This document shows, in pieces, positions 38,453 to 47,429 of a stretch of 64,000 bases of DNA (its first letter is position 1; every line of letters begins with the position of its first letter). Made by a program: the position numbers and the translations under genes. The notes beneath the pieces were generated by a model. It searched no databases. It had not been told where the DNA came from and saw nothing but the letters and a program-made list of their open reading frames with translations. The stretch is taken from positions 1 to 64,000 of the forward strand of contig PLBO01000135.1 of NCBI GenBank assembly GCA_003134555.1, given 5' to 3'. This DNA comes from Actinomycetota bacterium. Its GTDB lineage: Bacteria > Actinomycetota > Acidimicrobiia > IMCC26256 > PALSA-610.

Positions 38453-39079
38453 TCACGAATCGAGCGGGGTCGTCTTCATATAGGCCTCGCGATAGAGGGC
38501 CAGGATCAAGAGATCCCAATAGCGCCCCGCGTAGAACTCGTGATCACGCATGCATCCCTCAATCTGAAACGCCTTCCCGGTTCCACTGGAGAATTGAGCG
38601 AAGTTGAACTCGGGAACCTCGGCGTACAGCTTGCGCAACGGCCACATCGAGAATGTGTAGTTGATGAACATCTTCCCGGCCTCGAGCGTCCAGCCGCGTC
38701 GAACGAGACTCGGCTTCACGGCCATCGCGATGAAGGCGGTCTGGAAGCGGAAGTTTGCGTTGTACACGAAGACGTGGCCGACTCGTTGGCTGTCGGCATT
38801 CGCGCAGATCACGAACTGGGCGAGGATCCCGGTCCACAAGCCCTGATGAAACGCGTCTGGGCTCGGCGTTTCGCCGCGGTGACGCCAACGAAATCCGAGT
38901 TCCTCGTCGCAACCGAGGGCGTACAGAAAATCGTAGTCGCTCTCGTCGACCGGTCGGAGCGTTGTCCGTCTCCCGGTCAGGGTCGGGACGTTCGTCACGT
39001 CCGCCGGAGTATACGAGCCAACGTGAGGACCCAGCACTGGGTGCGTCGCCGTCTGCAAGCCGTCTCGCATTGAAACCAC
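38453..39079 (-). CDS. GNAT-family N-acyltransferase
   Basis: LTGRRTTLRPVDESDYDFLYALG...QFVICANADSQRVGHVFVYNANFRFQTAFIAMAV; homologous to the N-terminal part of 54044-54892. Confidence 0.82.
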   Translation of the reverse strand: MVSMRDGLQTATHPVLGPHVGSYTPADVTNVPTLTGRRTTLRPVDESDYDFLYALGCDEELGFRWRHRGETPSPDAFHQGLWTGILAQFVICANADSQRVGHVFVYNANFRFQTAFIAMAVKPSLVRRGWTLEAGKMFINYTFSMWPLRKLYAEVPEFNFAQFSSGTGKAFQIEGCMRDHEFYAGRYWDLLILALYREAYMKTTPLDS

Positions 39080-39090
39080 GACTGGTCTCC

Positions 39091-39348
39091 TCAGCTCTGG
39101 AGGTACACGGAGTAAAGATCGCCGAACGTCGTGATCGACTCCAACGCGCTGTCTGATATCAGCGCGCCGAGATCGTCTTCCACAATCGTCAGGAGCTCGA
39201 ACACCTCGATGGAGTCGAGCGCGAGTCCTTCGAATGTGGCCGTCTCTCGCGGAGGATCGCCAAGCGAGATCGCGGCCGAGAGATGGGCGGCGAAGGCGTC
39301 GTAGCTCAGTCGTTCGCGATCTGGTGCGGCGCTTGCGTTGGTAGTCAT
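39091..39348 (-). CDS. Acyl carrier protein
   Basis: Start MTTNASAAP; EGLALDSIEVFELLTIVEDDLGALISDSALESITTFGDLYSVYL with DSI phosphopantetheine site. Confidence 0.82.
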   Translation of the reverse strand: MTTNASAAPDRERLSYDAFAAHLSAAISLGDPPRETATFEGLALDSIEVFELLTIVEDDLGALISDSALESITTFGDLYSVYLQS

Positions 39349-39863
39349 GTGCTCACCTCGAAGGCAACAGCGGCCATGAGTGCGCCGCGATGAATCGTCA
39401 GCCGCCAGCAACCCGACGCGTCAGGAACAAAGCCGGACCCATATTCACTTCCCGGATATTTTCGAGTCGATCCAGGATGAAGCTCGGGACCGAACAACAA
39501 TGCCGCGGGCGCGCCGACAGGGTTCGACAGAACGAGCTTGGGCATTCCCGACCCGGTCACGTTCCAGACGATCTTGATCTGAGATCCAACGAGATACCGC
39601 CGATACTGGTAGGCGGAGGACTCGACGAAGACCACGGCTTCGCCTCCGGTCGCGGGCAATCGGAAGTTCGACTCATTGGGGCTGAGCGCGTTCGGACATG
39701 ACGACACGACTGTGCGCGTCGTCGGCGGCACCGATCGGACCGCCGACTGCGTCGACCTCGGGCGGGAAGGGTCTGTCCCGTTGGCGCAGGCCGTGACCGT
39801 GACGCTCGCCAACGTGGCGGCGAAGAACGTCGAGGCCCGCTTGCGCCCGAGATGCGCGTTCAC
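39345..39863 (-). CDS. Secreted/lipoprotein-like protein
   Basis: ASTFFAATLASVTVTACANG signal with weak lipobox; TGA overlaps the ACP ATG (ATGA). Confidence 0.6.
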   Translation of the reverse strand: MNAHLGRKRASTFFAATLASVTVTACANGTDPSRPRSTQSAVRSVPPTTRTVVSSCPNALSPNESNFRLPATGGEAVVFVESSAYQYRRYLVGSQIKIVWNVTGSGMPKLVLSNPVGAPAALLFGPELHPGSTRKYPGSEYGSGFVPDASGCWRLTIHRGALMAAVAFEVST

Positions 39864-39872
39864 GTCGTGACA

Positions 39873-40160
39873 CTACGAGAGATGTCCGACAGTCGTGCCC
39901 GATGCCGCGCTGACCCACACCGGCCCGTCGGCCTCCGTCACGACATCCATGAGCCTGGGGGTCATCGAGCCCGAGCCCGATGCGACCATCGCCGATTCGA
40001 TGCCGGCACCGTACGTCGGTTTCACCGGACCCCAGTACCACGCGAACTCGTCGACTGGGACCACACCTGTGTCGGTCTTTTGCATCCCGCGGCTGATGTG
40101 CACGACCGTGACGCCATTGCGGTCTTCCACGAACACGAAACCTCGATCGAGTCTGGGCAT
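39873..40160 (-). CDS. Small hypothetical protein in the operon
   Basis: MPRLDRGFVFVEDRNGVTVVHISRGMQKTDTGVVPVDEFAWYWGPVKPTYGAG; ends 10 nt before the next gene. Confidence 0.5.
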   Translation of the reverse strand: MPRLDRGFVFVEDRNGVTVVHISRGMQKTDTGVVPVDEFAWYWGPVKPTYGAGIESAMVASGSGSMTPRLMDVVTEADGPVWVSAASGTTVGHLS

Positions 40161-40187
40161 TGGCTTGTTCCCTTCCTGTTGGCCGGA

Positions 40188-40571
40188 CTAGGACGCCGGC
40201 GCGTGCAACGCCGCCTTCGCCTCGAAGGCGCGGCGCATAACTTGTGACCAACTACCAACGGTGTCCATGATGTCGGATTGGAAACGCACCCCGTGGTTCA
40301 ATGCGTAGTGCGCCGCGTCGATGTGACGTGCGCACCCACCCATCGAGAACATCGAGGCCTGATCGCTCCAAATCGAGAGCGAGATCAACTCGCGTTCGCG
40401 CCACCGAAGTCGCGTCTTTCCTGTGACATAGGCGGCGCGGGTCCTCTTCACCTCCCGTTCGATGCGCCACGCCCGCAGGCGCAGGTGCAGGAGATGTCGA
40501 CGTTTGTCGCACTGGAACCGCACACAAACCGCGATCGGCGCGTGTAGTTGTCCATTGTCGGCGTTCGACAT
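40188..40571 (-). CDS. Heme-degrading/antibiotic-biosynthesis monooxygenase-fold-like small protein
   Basis: MSNADNGQLHAPIAVCVRFQ...RWRERELISLSIWSDQASMFSMGGCARHIDAAHYALNHGVRFQSDIMDTVGSW; ATG 40571. Confidence 0.5.
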   Translation of the reverse strand: MSNADNGQLHAPIAVCVRFQCDKRRHLLHLRLRAWRIEREVKRTRAAYVTGKTRLRWRERELISLSIWSDQASMFSMGGCARHIDAAHYALNHGVRFQSDIMDTVGSWSQVMRRAFEAKAALHAPAS

Positions 40572-40585
40572 ACGGTTCCTCTCGA

Positions 40586-41212
40586 TCAGATGACGCGCAT
40601 GGCGACCACGATCAAAGACGCCAAAATCGCGACGCGACCTGCCCATCGCGCTCGCTGCCGCTCGACGGTGACGAAGTCGGTGCTCTGAATGACCAACGAC
40701 GACCGTCGCGCCGAGAGCGGCACGCGGCGCTGTTCTTGATTGCGCCCGAGTCGCTCGAGGAAGCGCGGGCCGAGCAGGTACGTCGTGATCGTCATCGCGC
40801 CGTACGTAGCCGTGCCGACGATCGGGGCCGGGCCACCCAGCCAGAGTGCGAACGCCACCCAGGCCCAGAAGACGTTCGAGACGCGATACGTGGTCGCGCC
40901 CAGACCAATATCGAATCCCGCGATCGCGCCTGCGGTCAAAGGCGTGAACCTGTCGAAGGAATTCTTGGGCGTTTGCCGCCGCATCGTGAGGACGTGGTCC
41001 GAGACGTCTGCGGTCAACAAGAGTACAAGTGTTGTGAAGATCAACACGGTCGGGAGCGGGCTCGACAAGATGTCGTCGGCCAGCTTGTCGACTCCTACGA
41101 GGACTGATGCCGAGACTGCAGCGGCCACGACCGTCCCGAGGATGTACCCGGCCGCGATCTGGCGACTGCGAGCTGGAGACGAGCGAGTCAGACGACCGGT
41201 CACGCCGATCAA
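40586..41212 (-). CDS. Integral membrane protein
   Basis: ILGTVVAAAVSASVLVGV, LPTVLIFTTLVLLLTADVSD, VFWAWVAFALWLGGPAPIVGTATYGAMTITTYLLG. Confidence 0.65.
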   Translation of the reverse strand: MIGVTGRLTRSSPARSRQIAAGYILGTVVAAAVSASVLVGVDKLADDILSSPLPTVLIFTTLVLLLTADVSDHVLTMRRQTPKNSFDRFTPLTAGAIAGFDIGLGATTYRVSNVFWAWVAFALWLGGPAPIVGTATYGAMTITTYLLGPRFLERLGRNQEQRRVPLSARRSSLVIQSTDFVTVERQRARWAGRVAILASLIVVAMRVI

Positions 41213-41221
41213 TGAAAGACC

Positions 41222-41284
41222 TCAAAAGCTGTACAGCTGCGCGTAGCCAGCGATCGAAGCAAGCGCAACCACGACGAAGACCAT
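41222..41284 (-). CDS. Possible 20-aa membrane micropeptide
   Basis: MVFVVVALASIAGYAQLYSF between two operon genes; below the ORF-track cutoff. Confidence 0.3.
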   Translation of the reverse strand: MVFVVVALASIAGYAQLYSF

Positions 41285-41289
41285 GCCCG

Positions 41290-41706
41290 TCAGAAGCTCC
41301 CACACCCGCCATAGGTGGAGTAGCTCTCGCAGTAGCACTCACCACAGCAGTATTTCGGTGTGCCAGAGTGATGTACGGTCGGGCACGTCCATATGTACTT
41401 GTCGCTGCCTGTGCACCCGCAGTTGTTCATTTCGGAAAGCGGCTTGACGTTGTTCAGAAAGCGGAGGTTGCAACAGCCCGGAGATGCCTCCGCGCTCTCC
41501 GAGCCCAACTGCAAGGTGCCGAACGTGGCGCCGGCCACTGCGAGCCCGGCGACGCCCATGCGCTGGACGAACGAGCGGCGACTGATGTCATTGGAACCAG
41601 TACTCGCGCGAAATCGCGATCCGCGCGCGAACGCCGCGAATCGGTGCGTACGAGGACGCGATTCGTCGGCCATGGTGGGTGAGTGGTCTTGAAGGATTGT
41701 CGGCAT
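41290..41706 (-). CDS. TAT-exported Cys-rich small protein, MauA-like C-terminal pattern
   Basis: SRRSFVQRMGVAGLAVAGATFG twin-arginine signal; mature CCNLRFLNNVKPLSEMNNCGCTGSDKYIWTCPTVHHSGTPKYCCGECYCESYSTYGGCGSF (10 Cys). Confidence 0.75.
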   Translation of the reverse strand: MPTILQDHSPTMADESRPRTHRFAAFARGSRFRASTGSNDISRRSFVQRMGVAGLAVAGATFGTLQLGSESAEASPGCCNLRFLNNVKPLSEMNNCGCTGSDKYIWTCPTVHHSGTPKYCCGECYCESYSTYGGCGSF

Positions 41707-41754
41707 GTGCGACCTCTCCTCTCGGAGACGTTGGGACGAACGATTCGAACTTGA

Positions 41755-42348
41755 CTAAGACGGAGTCGGAACGGTCGTGGAGGTAGCGGTGCTTTCATCG
41801 GTCAGCGAAACGACGCGTGGTTCGGGCCGGGCCCGAACGTCGGCGATGTGCGGGAGGTCGTAGATGGTGTAGGCGCCACCGAGCCGGCCGTTGCGAACGC
41901 GAATGAGCAACGGCGACAGGCTGATGCCGAAGGTCGTCCGACACCATTTGCCGCCCGGGTCTACGTATGTCACGTACTCGTGGAGGTCGTACTGATCAAC
42001 GAAGCCGGCGCCGAGAGGCTCACCCGAGGTCGATATCACGATCCGAACCTCGACACCCCTATTGGCGGGGGGCGCATTACCGAGCTGCTCCGCCACGTGG
42101 TGGCACGACGCGCAGAGCGTGCTCAGGATCAACACGTCGAACGAGTCGTCGTCCGCGTCTCCACCTGGCCAATGAACGGGCTGGACCGTGCTCGCCGACA
42201 GATCCACACGGGTCGGCGATGCCGTGTACGCCATGTCCACGGCAGGTGCCGCCGCAACCCCGTTCTTCACCCGGGCCGCCAGCTCAGCCATCATCGCGAA
42301 CAAGAAGGCGATCGCGACCGTGAGCACGGCGATGGGAATCCAGATCAC
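41755..42348 (-). CDS. MauD-like membrane-anchored thioredoxin-fold protein
   Basis: N-terminal TM IPIAVLTVAIAFLFAMMAELAARVKNG; VLILSTLCASCHHVAEQL (CxxC); FGISLSPLLIRVRNGRL. Confidence 0.72.
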   Translation of the reverse strand: MIWIPIAVLTVAIAFLFAMMAELAARVKNGVAAAPAVDMAYTASPTRVDLSASTVQPVHWPGGDADDDSFDVLILSTLCASCHHVAEQLGNAPPANRGVEVRIVISTSGEPLGAGFVDQYDLHEYVTYVDPGGKWCRTTFGISLSPLLIRVRNGRLGGAYTIYDLPHIADVRARPEPRVVSLTDESTATSTTVPTPS

Positions 42349-42878
42349 GCGCCAGCCCCTTTCAACCCGATGTCGATCACCGGACGCAGTCCGGCTCGAC
42401 GGCGATACACGATCGAGGCCGCAATTGCTGCGCTGATCACGACCGCGGCGATCGAGCTCGCCGCGCGTGCTGCGTCTGACCTCAAGTCATTGCCGAACAC
42501 GAGGGCCGCAACCGATCCGCCGAGAAGGGCGAGCGCGAGCCAACTCGCCATACCGCCGACGTCGGCGACCGCGCCAAAGCACCCGCAATCACGTGCAACG
42601 GCATGTTTCGTCAACCGCTCGAGCGCGTTAAACGCTACGAAGCCCGCCGTCAAGATCAGTGCGACGATCAGCGCCGCGCGAGCAAAACCGGCTATGAGCA
42701 ACGGCGTCGGACTGCACTCCGCCAACGCGACGAGTGAGACGAGTACCGCTGCAAGGCGAGGAGAAACTCGCACGACCCGGGCAAGTTCACTGGCGGCGGC
42801 GGCTGGCGCGAGCAGCTTCCCGAGACCGGAGAGAAGCAACGTTGCTGCAACCACTGAGGCCGCCAAAGTACCGACCAC
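42345..42878 (-). CDS. MauE/DoxX-like membrane protein
   Basis: ATLLLSGLGKLLAPAAAASELARVVRVSPRLAAVLVSLVALAE; DCGCFGAVADVGGMASWLALALL (CxCFG motif); TGA overlaps MauD-like GTG. Confidence 0.72.
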   Translation of the reverse strand: MVGTLAASVVAATLLLSGLGKLLAPAAAASELARVVRVSPRLAAVLVSLVALAECSPTPLLIAGFARAALIVALILTAGFVAFNALERLTKHAVARDCGCFGAVADVGGMASWLALALLGGSVAALVFGNDLRSDAARAASSIAAVVISAAIAASIVYRRRAGLRPVIDIGLKGAGA

Positions 42879-43330
42879 CGCAGGCTCCCGTCGTACGCAG
42901 CGTTCCCTGCTTTGCTAAAGACACGCTCCTCGTTCTCGAAGGTACTCAGCCGCGGTGGGACGGTCAAGCCCCGTCTTGTTGACGGCTTACTCATACGGCA
43001 GCGGTTTCCCGCAACACCCATACGGCTTCGCGTCTGACGAGCGCGTGATCCGCTGAATCGGCCATGCACAGCCGAACACCTCCAGTGAGAATCGACCGCA
43101 CTGTGTAGTCCGTAGGGACGCTGACGAGGCCGATCAGCGTGGCGGCGCCAGCGCCAGGACTCGGAGATCGAGCCGAGGTGATCGGACCATTCGACGTGAC
43201 GTCATCCCACACCCGCGCTGCACCGACCGTCACTCCGGCAAGGCGCTTTCAAACCCGCCGGAGACGTTTCAACGCCTTCTTCCGGTCCTCGAAGACGATC
43301 CGGGCGCCCGCGCGCTGGATCCCGCACGGT

Positions 43331-43382
43331 GTTCTACAACCGCGCCCGCCGGCACAGCTCGATTGGGGTGTTTCCGCTCTGA
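43331..43382 (+). pseudogene. IS3-family transposase C-terminal scrap
   Basis: FYNRARRHSSIGVFPL. Confidence 0.5.
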
Positions 43383-43385
43383 GAC

Positions 43386-43534
43386 CTACTGGCCTTGCGC
43401 ATTCGCTGGTTGCCAGGCGGCGAACGACGCCGCGAGTGCTGCTCCACCGACCTTGCCGACAAGCGCGACGACGCTCGGGATGGTTGCGCTCCAGCTGACA
43501 TCGTTCGCGTATGTCGCTACGAACGCAGTTATCG
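43386..43534 (-). pseudogene. Family B membrane protein C-terminal fragment cut by ISL3-like element
   Basis: ITAFVATYANDVSWSATIPSVVALVGKVGGAALAASFAAWQ matches ITAFVATYSNDSSWAFSLPALVGLLSKVGGAALAASFATWQ of 62685-63626. Confidence 0.75.
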
Positions 43535-44145
43535 GGCTCTTCTGCTTGATCCGTGGGGTGGTTGCGGTGTTGGTCCGCGAGTGCACCCCGCCCGTTTTCT
43601 AGGTTCGGAGCTGTCTAAGGGCTTCGATCCAGGAGGTAAGGCGGGGTGCGGGACAAGAGCGTATGGGAACGCGCGTGTGGGCTCACGCGCACGGTCGTGG
43701 AGCGTGTTGAGTTCGACGATGCCGCGGACGCGATCGTGGTGGCGGTGCGGCCCGTCGCCAGAGCGCGGAGCAGGTGCGGCCTGTGTGGTCGCCGCTCGCC
43801 GGGCTATGACCTTGGTGACGGTCGGCGGCGGTGGCGGGCGTTGGATCTGGGGACGACGAAAGTGTTCCTCGAGGCGACCGCACCCCGGGTTCGGTGCCGG
43901 ACGCATGGGGTGACGGTCGCGGCGGTGCCGTGGGCGCGTCATGGTGCGGGTCATACCCGCGACTTCGACGATCTGGCGGCGTGGCTCGCGGTGCGGACCT
44001 CGAAGAGCGCGGTGATGGAACTGTTACGGGTCGCGTGGCGCACCGTTGGGTCGATCGTGACGCGTGTGAACGCGGACATCGACGCGACCGTTGATCGGCT
44101 CGACGGGTTACGGCGGATCGGGATCGATGAGATCTCCTACAAGCG
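43535..44145 (+). mobile_element. ISL3-family element, 3'-truncated
   Basis: Left end GGCTCTTCTGCTTGATCCGTGGGGTGG; transposase MRDKSVWERACGLTRTVVERVEFDDAADAIVVAVRP...CGLCGRRSPGYD...RRIGIDEISYKRG then loss of frame and similarity. Confidence 0.75.
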
Positions 44146-44814
44146 CGGACTTCCTCGCCGTGCAGGTAGCTCCCATCGTGGCCGAGGTCGACGACACATC
44201 GGACCAATACCTGCTCGGAGCCCGCGGAGTCACGATTGAAGTTGGCCTCCGATATCGCGAGGACTGGTCACCGTCGACCAGTTGGCAGCCGGCCGCGCAC
44301 CACTCCCGATCGCAAGAGAACTACTACCTCCAGCGCCAAGCAAGACTCTGGGATCACCTTGCCGTGTCGATCGTGCTGCGCGACCGCCACTTCCTTTCGT
44401 CGCTGCGTGAACTCGTCACGAAGGACGCTGAATAGCAGCCCCGGGCCACCGACGTCGCACGCCGCTGGGGTCCCGGCCCTGACACTCCCGACGGTCGCGA
44501 GCCCGGTCGATGGGTTCGGCGTGGCCGAGGAGCGTGGCCGACTACGAACGAACCACGGCCGCGCTTCGTGCTGCGAGTAGCGGGACCGGCCTGCGGTGTC
44601 GGATTAGATCACGGGGTTCCGGCGACGCCTTCTCGGTCGGAGGAGCGGACTCGCTGTAAGCCTTTACGCGCAAGACGCTTCGGTGAACCGTGATCCTGCA
44701 GCGATGCGGCTCGCCGAGCTGATTGCCCGTTATCAGAACGAGCCGGTGTTTGTTGACGTCTGGGTGAAGAGGCGTTCACGCTGCGTTACTTGACGTCGGG
44801 TGGAGGATGACCGC

Positions 44815-44843
44815 GGCGGACGTCAGTTTCGCTGACGTCCGCC
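44815..44843. terminator. Strong perfect hairpin
   Basis: GGCGGACGTCAG-TTTCG-CTGACGTCCGCC, 12-bp perfect stem; no T-tract, so termination role uncertain. Confidence 0.5.
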
Positions 44844-44952
44844 TGCCCAGACCTCGCAGTCGCACGCCCGAGGGGTTCTCTTGTGCGCTGCTGGCAGCTC
44901 TGGGATCGCCTCTTGGAAGGCAGTCGCGTTCTCAGATTCAGTCCGGGGGATC

Positions 44953-47205
44953 ATGATGCACTCTCGTTCGCACGTTCGGTCGTTGTTCTTGAAGAACGAG
45001 CAGGGCGGACTCCGACCAGCTCCGGTATTCGTCGCCATCGCTGGCCTCGTGGCACTGAGCGTCGTTCCTGTTCGGGCGGTCTTGGCGCAAACTCAAACAG
45101 CGCCCGGGCCGGCGAAAGCCCAGCCCGGGCGCCAGGTTTCCGCGGCCGCTCCATTTCAGCTCGCGAGTGGCACGACGACGAATGGGCTTGGGCAGGATCC
45201 GAACACGTCGTTTTGTTTCCAGCCAAATCCCGCCCCCACCGAGACGCCTGGCGGTATCCCCTCCACGTCGAACCCCCAAACGATTGCAACCGATCCGGTG
45301 AATCCCACCTGCAGCACAGCGACTGGGGTGCCGCCGAATCCGTTTATCGTCACCAAATCGCCGCTGCCCTGGCCCGGAGCCATCGCGGGTGCGAAATGGA
45401 TCGGAGCGCGGGCGGATGGCGGGGACAGCGTCGCCGGCACATCGCCTCCCCAGTGGTACATCTATGACCGTCACTTCGATGTTCCGTGCGCTTCTGGTTC
45501 GCTGAGCGGAAGTGCGTATGCGGACAACGCGGTCGCGGTGTTCCTCAACGGTCAACTGCTCGCGTCGCAGACCGACACGGGCGGCGGGGGTGCAGACGCC
45601 AAGAACTTCGGCGGCAACTCAGCGCCGCCTCTGGCGTTTGGCGCACCGCTCACGCATACATCCAATGTCGTCGACTTCGTCGTCCGGGACGCCTCAGCGG
45701 CCAGCACGGGTCTCGACTACAGCATGACCGTCACGCCGGGTACCACGAACTGCTGCACGCTCGGAGAGTTCGGCAACCCTCCCGACGCGACGAGTCAAAT
45801 GCAGGTGGCGTGCACTCTGACGACGCCGGCCGCGACTGCGGCGGCCCTCACGCCGAAGACAGAGGATTTTCCCGAGACACTGTGGCACTGGGGCGCCGCG
45901 CGCAAGACTGCCGCGGACGGCTCGACAACCATGGGCTCGAAGAACATCGCCTCGGCATCGGCGCACTTCACGGCGGCGGACATCAACCACGGGATCAGCG
46001 TGATCAGTGGTCCGAACTGCATCCCGGTCCGCGCGTTCATCATCGCGGTCGGGGGCCCGAACAACGCGACCATCAACCTGACCTCGCCATGTAATTCCGG
46101 TGGCGCGGTTTTCTTGATCGAGAACTCCCCGGCGCGCTCGGTGATCGACGGCCACTGCAGCCAGGCAAGTACTACGCTGACGTCGGCCACCGCGAACTTC
46201 AATCCTTCAGATGTCAACAAGAGCATCGAAGGACCGTGCCTTCGGCACGGCACCGTCATCACGGCGGTCTCGAGCCCGTCAACCGTGACGATCAATCAGA
46301 CCCCGGCGAGCAGCACGTCGATGGGACTGTTGACGATCGGGGAGGAACAGCCAAGCAGCACGACACGAGAAGCCAGCGACGGACACACCACCAGCGCGTC
46401 GACGACAGTGACGTCGGCGTCGGCGAACTTCCAACCCACCGACACAAACCTCCCCATCACCGGCTCGACGTGCATCCCCGCGGGCGACTACATCAAAACC
46501 GTCACGAATGCGACGACGGTGGTCCTGAACGCCGTCGCAACGTGTACCAGCGCAAGTGTGGTTCTCACCATCGGGTTGCCGAACCGTGACGCGCCCCTCA
46601 GCGGCGACGTCATGACCCAGTTGGGCTCTGAGAGCGACATAAATCCCGCCCTCGGTCCGAATCCCGATCTCAACGAGTCCCAAGGCGCGGATCCCTGCAG
46701 TGCCAATACCCCGGAGGGTCTGAACTTCCAGGGCCAGTGGTTCAACCCGGGTTCGTTCCAATCCGTGGGTGTCCTGGGCGCGTATCCGCAGGCTTCGCTT
46801 ACCTCTCCGGCGATCGCTCAGATCGTGATCCGCACTCAGTTCGCCAGCTGGGCCGGATACGTCACCCAGGTCACAGCCGGGATGGCCGGCGAGTCACAAC
46901 CGGCCGCCCACTACGACGTCACCTGGCCGTTCTGGCCGCTCGGCTCCCTTGGGATGTGTCCGTCCCCCAGCACGCTGGGCGCGGCTTGGTCGTGGCAATA
47001 CAACGGGATCACCGTCACCCAACAGGGGCTTCAGGCGGGTCTGGGCACCCCCGGCACCCAGACAGTGCGAGACACCAAGGACTTCCTCTTGGGCCAGACA
47101 ACGAAGACGACGACGGCGTTCGAACACCTCGGCACGTTGACCATGTCAACGAACTGCACTGAGACCTACCCCGACACGACTGACTTCGGGTGTGGCGACG
47201 GCTAA
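44953..47205 (+). CDS. Large secreted protein with tandem repeat modules
   Basis: Signal PAPVFVAIAGLVALSVVPVRAVLA; three copies of a (T)LTSATANFxPxDxNxxI...GTxIxxVxxPxTVxI module. Confidence 0.75.
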   Translation: MMHSRSHVRSLFLKNEQGGLRPAPVFVAIAGLVALSVVPVRAVLAQTQTAPGPAKAQPGRQVSAAAPFQLASGTTTNGLGQDPNTSFCFQPNPAPTETPGGIPSTSNPQTIATDPVNPTCSTATGVPPNPFIVTKSPLPWPGAIAGAKWIGARADGGDSVAGTSPPQWYIYDRHFDVPCASGSLSGSAYADNAVAVFLNGQLLASQTDTGGGGADAKNFGGNSAPPLAFGAPLTHTSNVVDFVVRDASAASTGLDYSMTVTPGTTNCCTLGEFGNPPDATSQMQVACTLTTPAATAAALTPKTEDFPETLWHWGAARKTAADGSTTMGSKNIASASAHFTAADINHGISVISGPNCIPVRAFIIAVGGPNNATINLTSPCNSGGAVFLIENSPARSVIDGHCSQASTTLTSATANFNPSDVNKSIEGPCLRHGTVITAVSSPSTVTINQTPASSTSMGLLTIGEEQPSSTTREASDGHTTSASTTVTSASANFQPTDTNLPITGSTCIPAGDYIKTVTNATTVVLNAVATCTSASVVLTIGLPNRDAPLSGDVMTQLGSESDINPALGPNPDLNESQGADPCSANTPEGLNFQGQWFNPGSFQSVGVLGAYPQASLTSPAIAQIVIRTQFASWAGYVTQVTAGMAGESQPAAHYDVTWPFWPLGSLGMCPSPSTLGAAWSWQYNGITVTQQGLQAGLGTPGTQTVRDTKDFLLGQTTKTTTAFEHLGTLTMSTNCTETYPDTTDFGCGDG

Positions 47206-47224
47206 CAAGCCGAACGAAGAGGCT

Positions 47225-47258
47225 CTTCTGCCGCGGGCGATCCCGCCCGTGGCAGAAG
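47225..47258. terminator. Intrinsic terminator-like hairpin
   Basis: CTTCTGCCGCGGGCG-ATCC-CGCCCGTGGCAGAAG, 15-bp stem with one G-T wobble, 19 nt after the 47205 stop. Confidence 0.7.
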
Positions 47259-47429
47259 CAGCAACAGGTAGTGGCCTCGTTTGACTAACTCACGCGCCAC
47301 CGCCCTGGCGGTCGGAGTCGCGAAAGCGCAAGACTTCGACCATGGCCGACCCAGCGGTGAGTCCTGAGCATGTCGCCCATGTGCGCCACGTGACCGCCGA
47401 ACTACGGGAACTGATCCCGACCCGTCGCT

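Noticed and set aside
40572-41345. N-terminal extension of the 40188-41345 ORF
   Set aside because: Overlaps two operon genes in another frame; the likely start is ATG 40571
43646-44239. 197-aa ORF as a complete transposase
   Set aside because: Only the N-terminal zinc-finger/HTH part of an ISL3 transposase; the DDE part is missing
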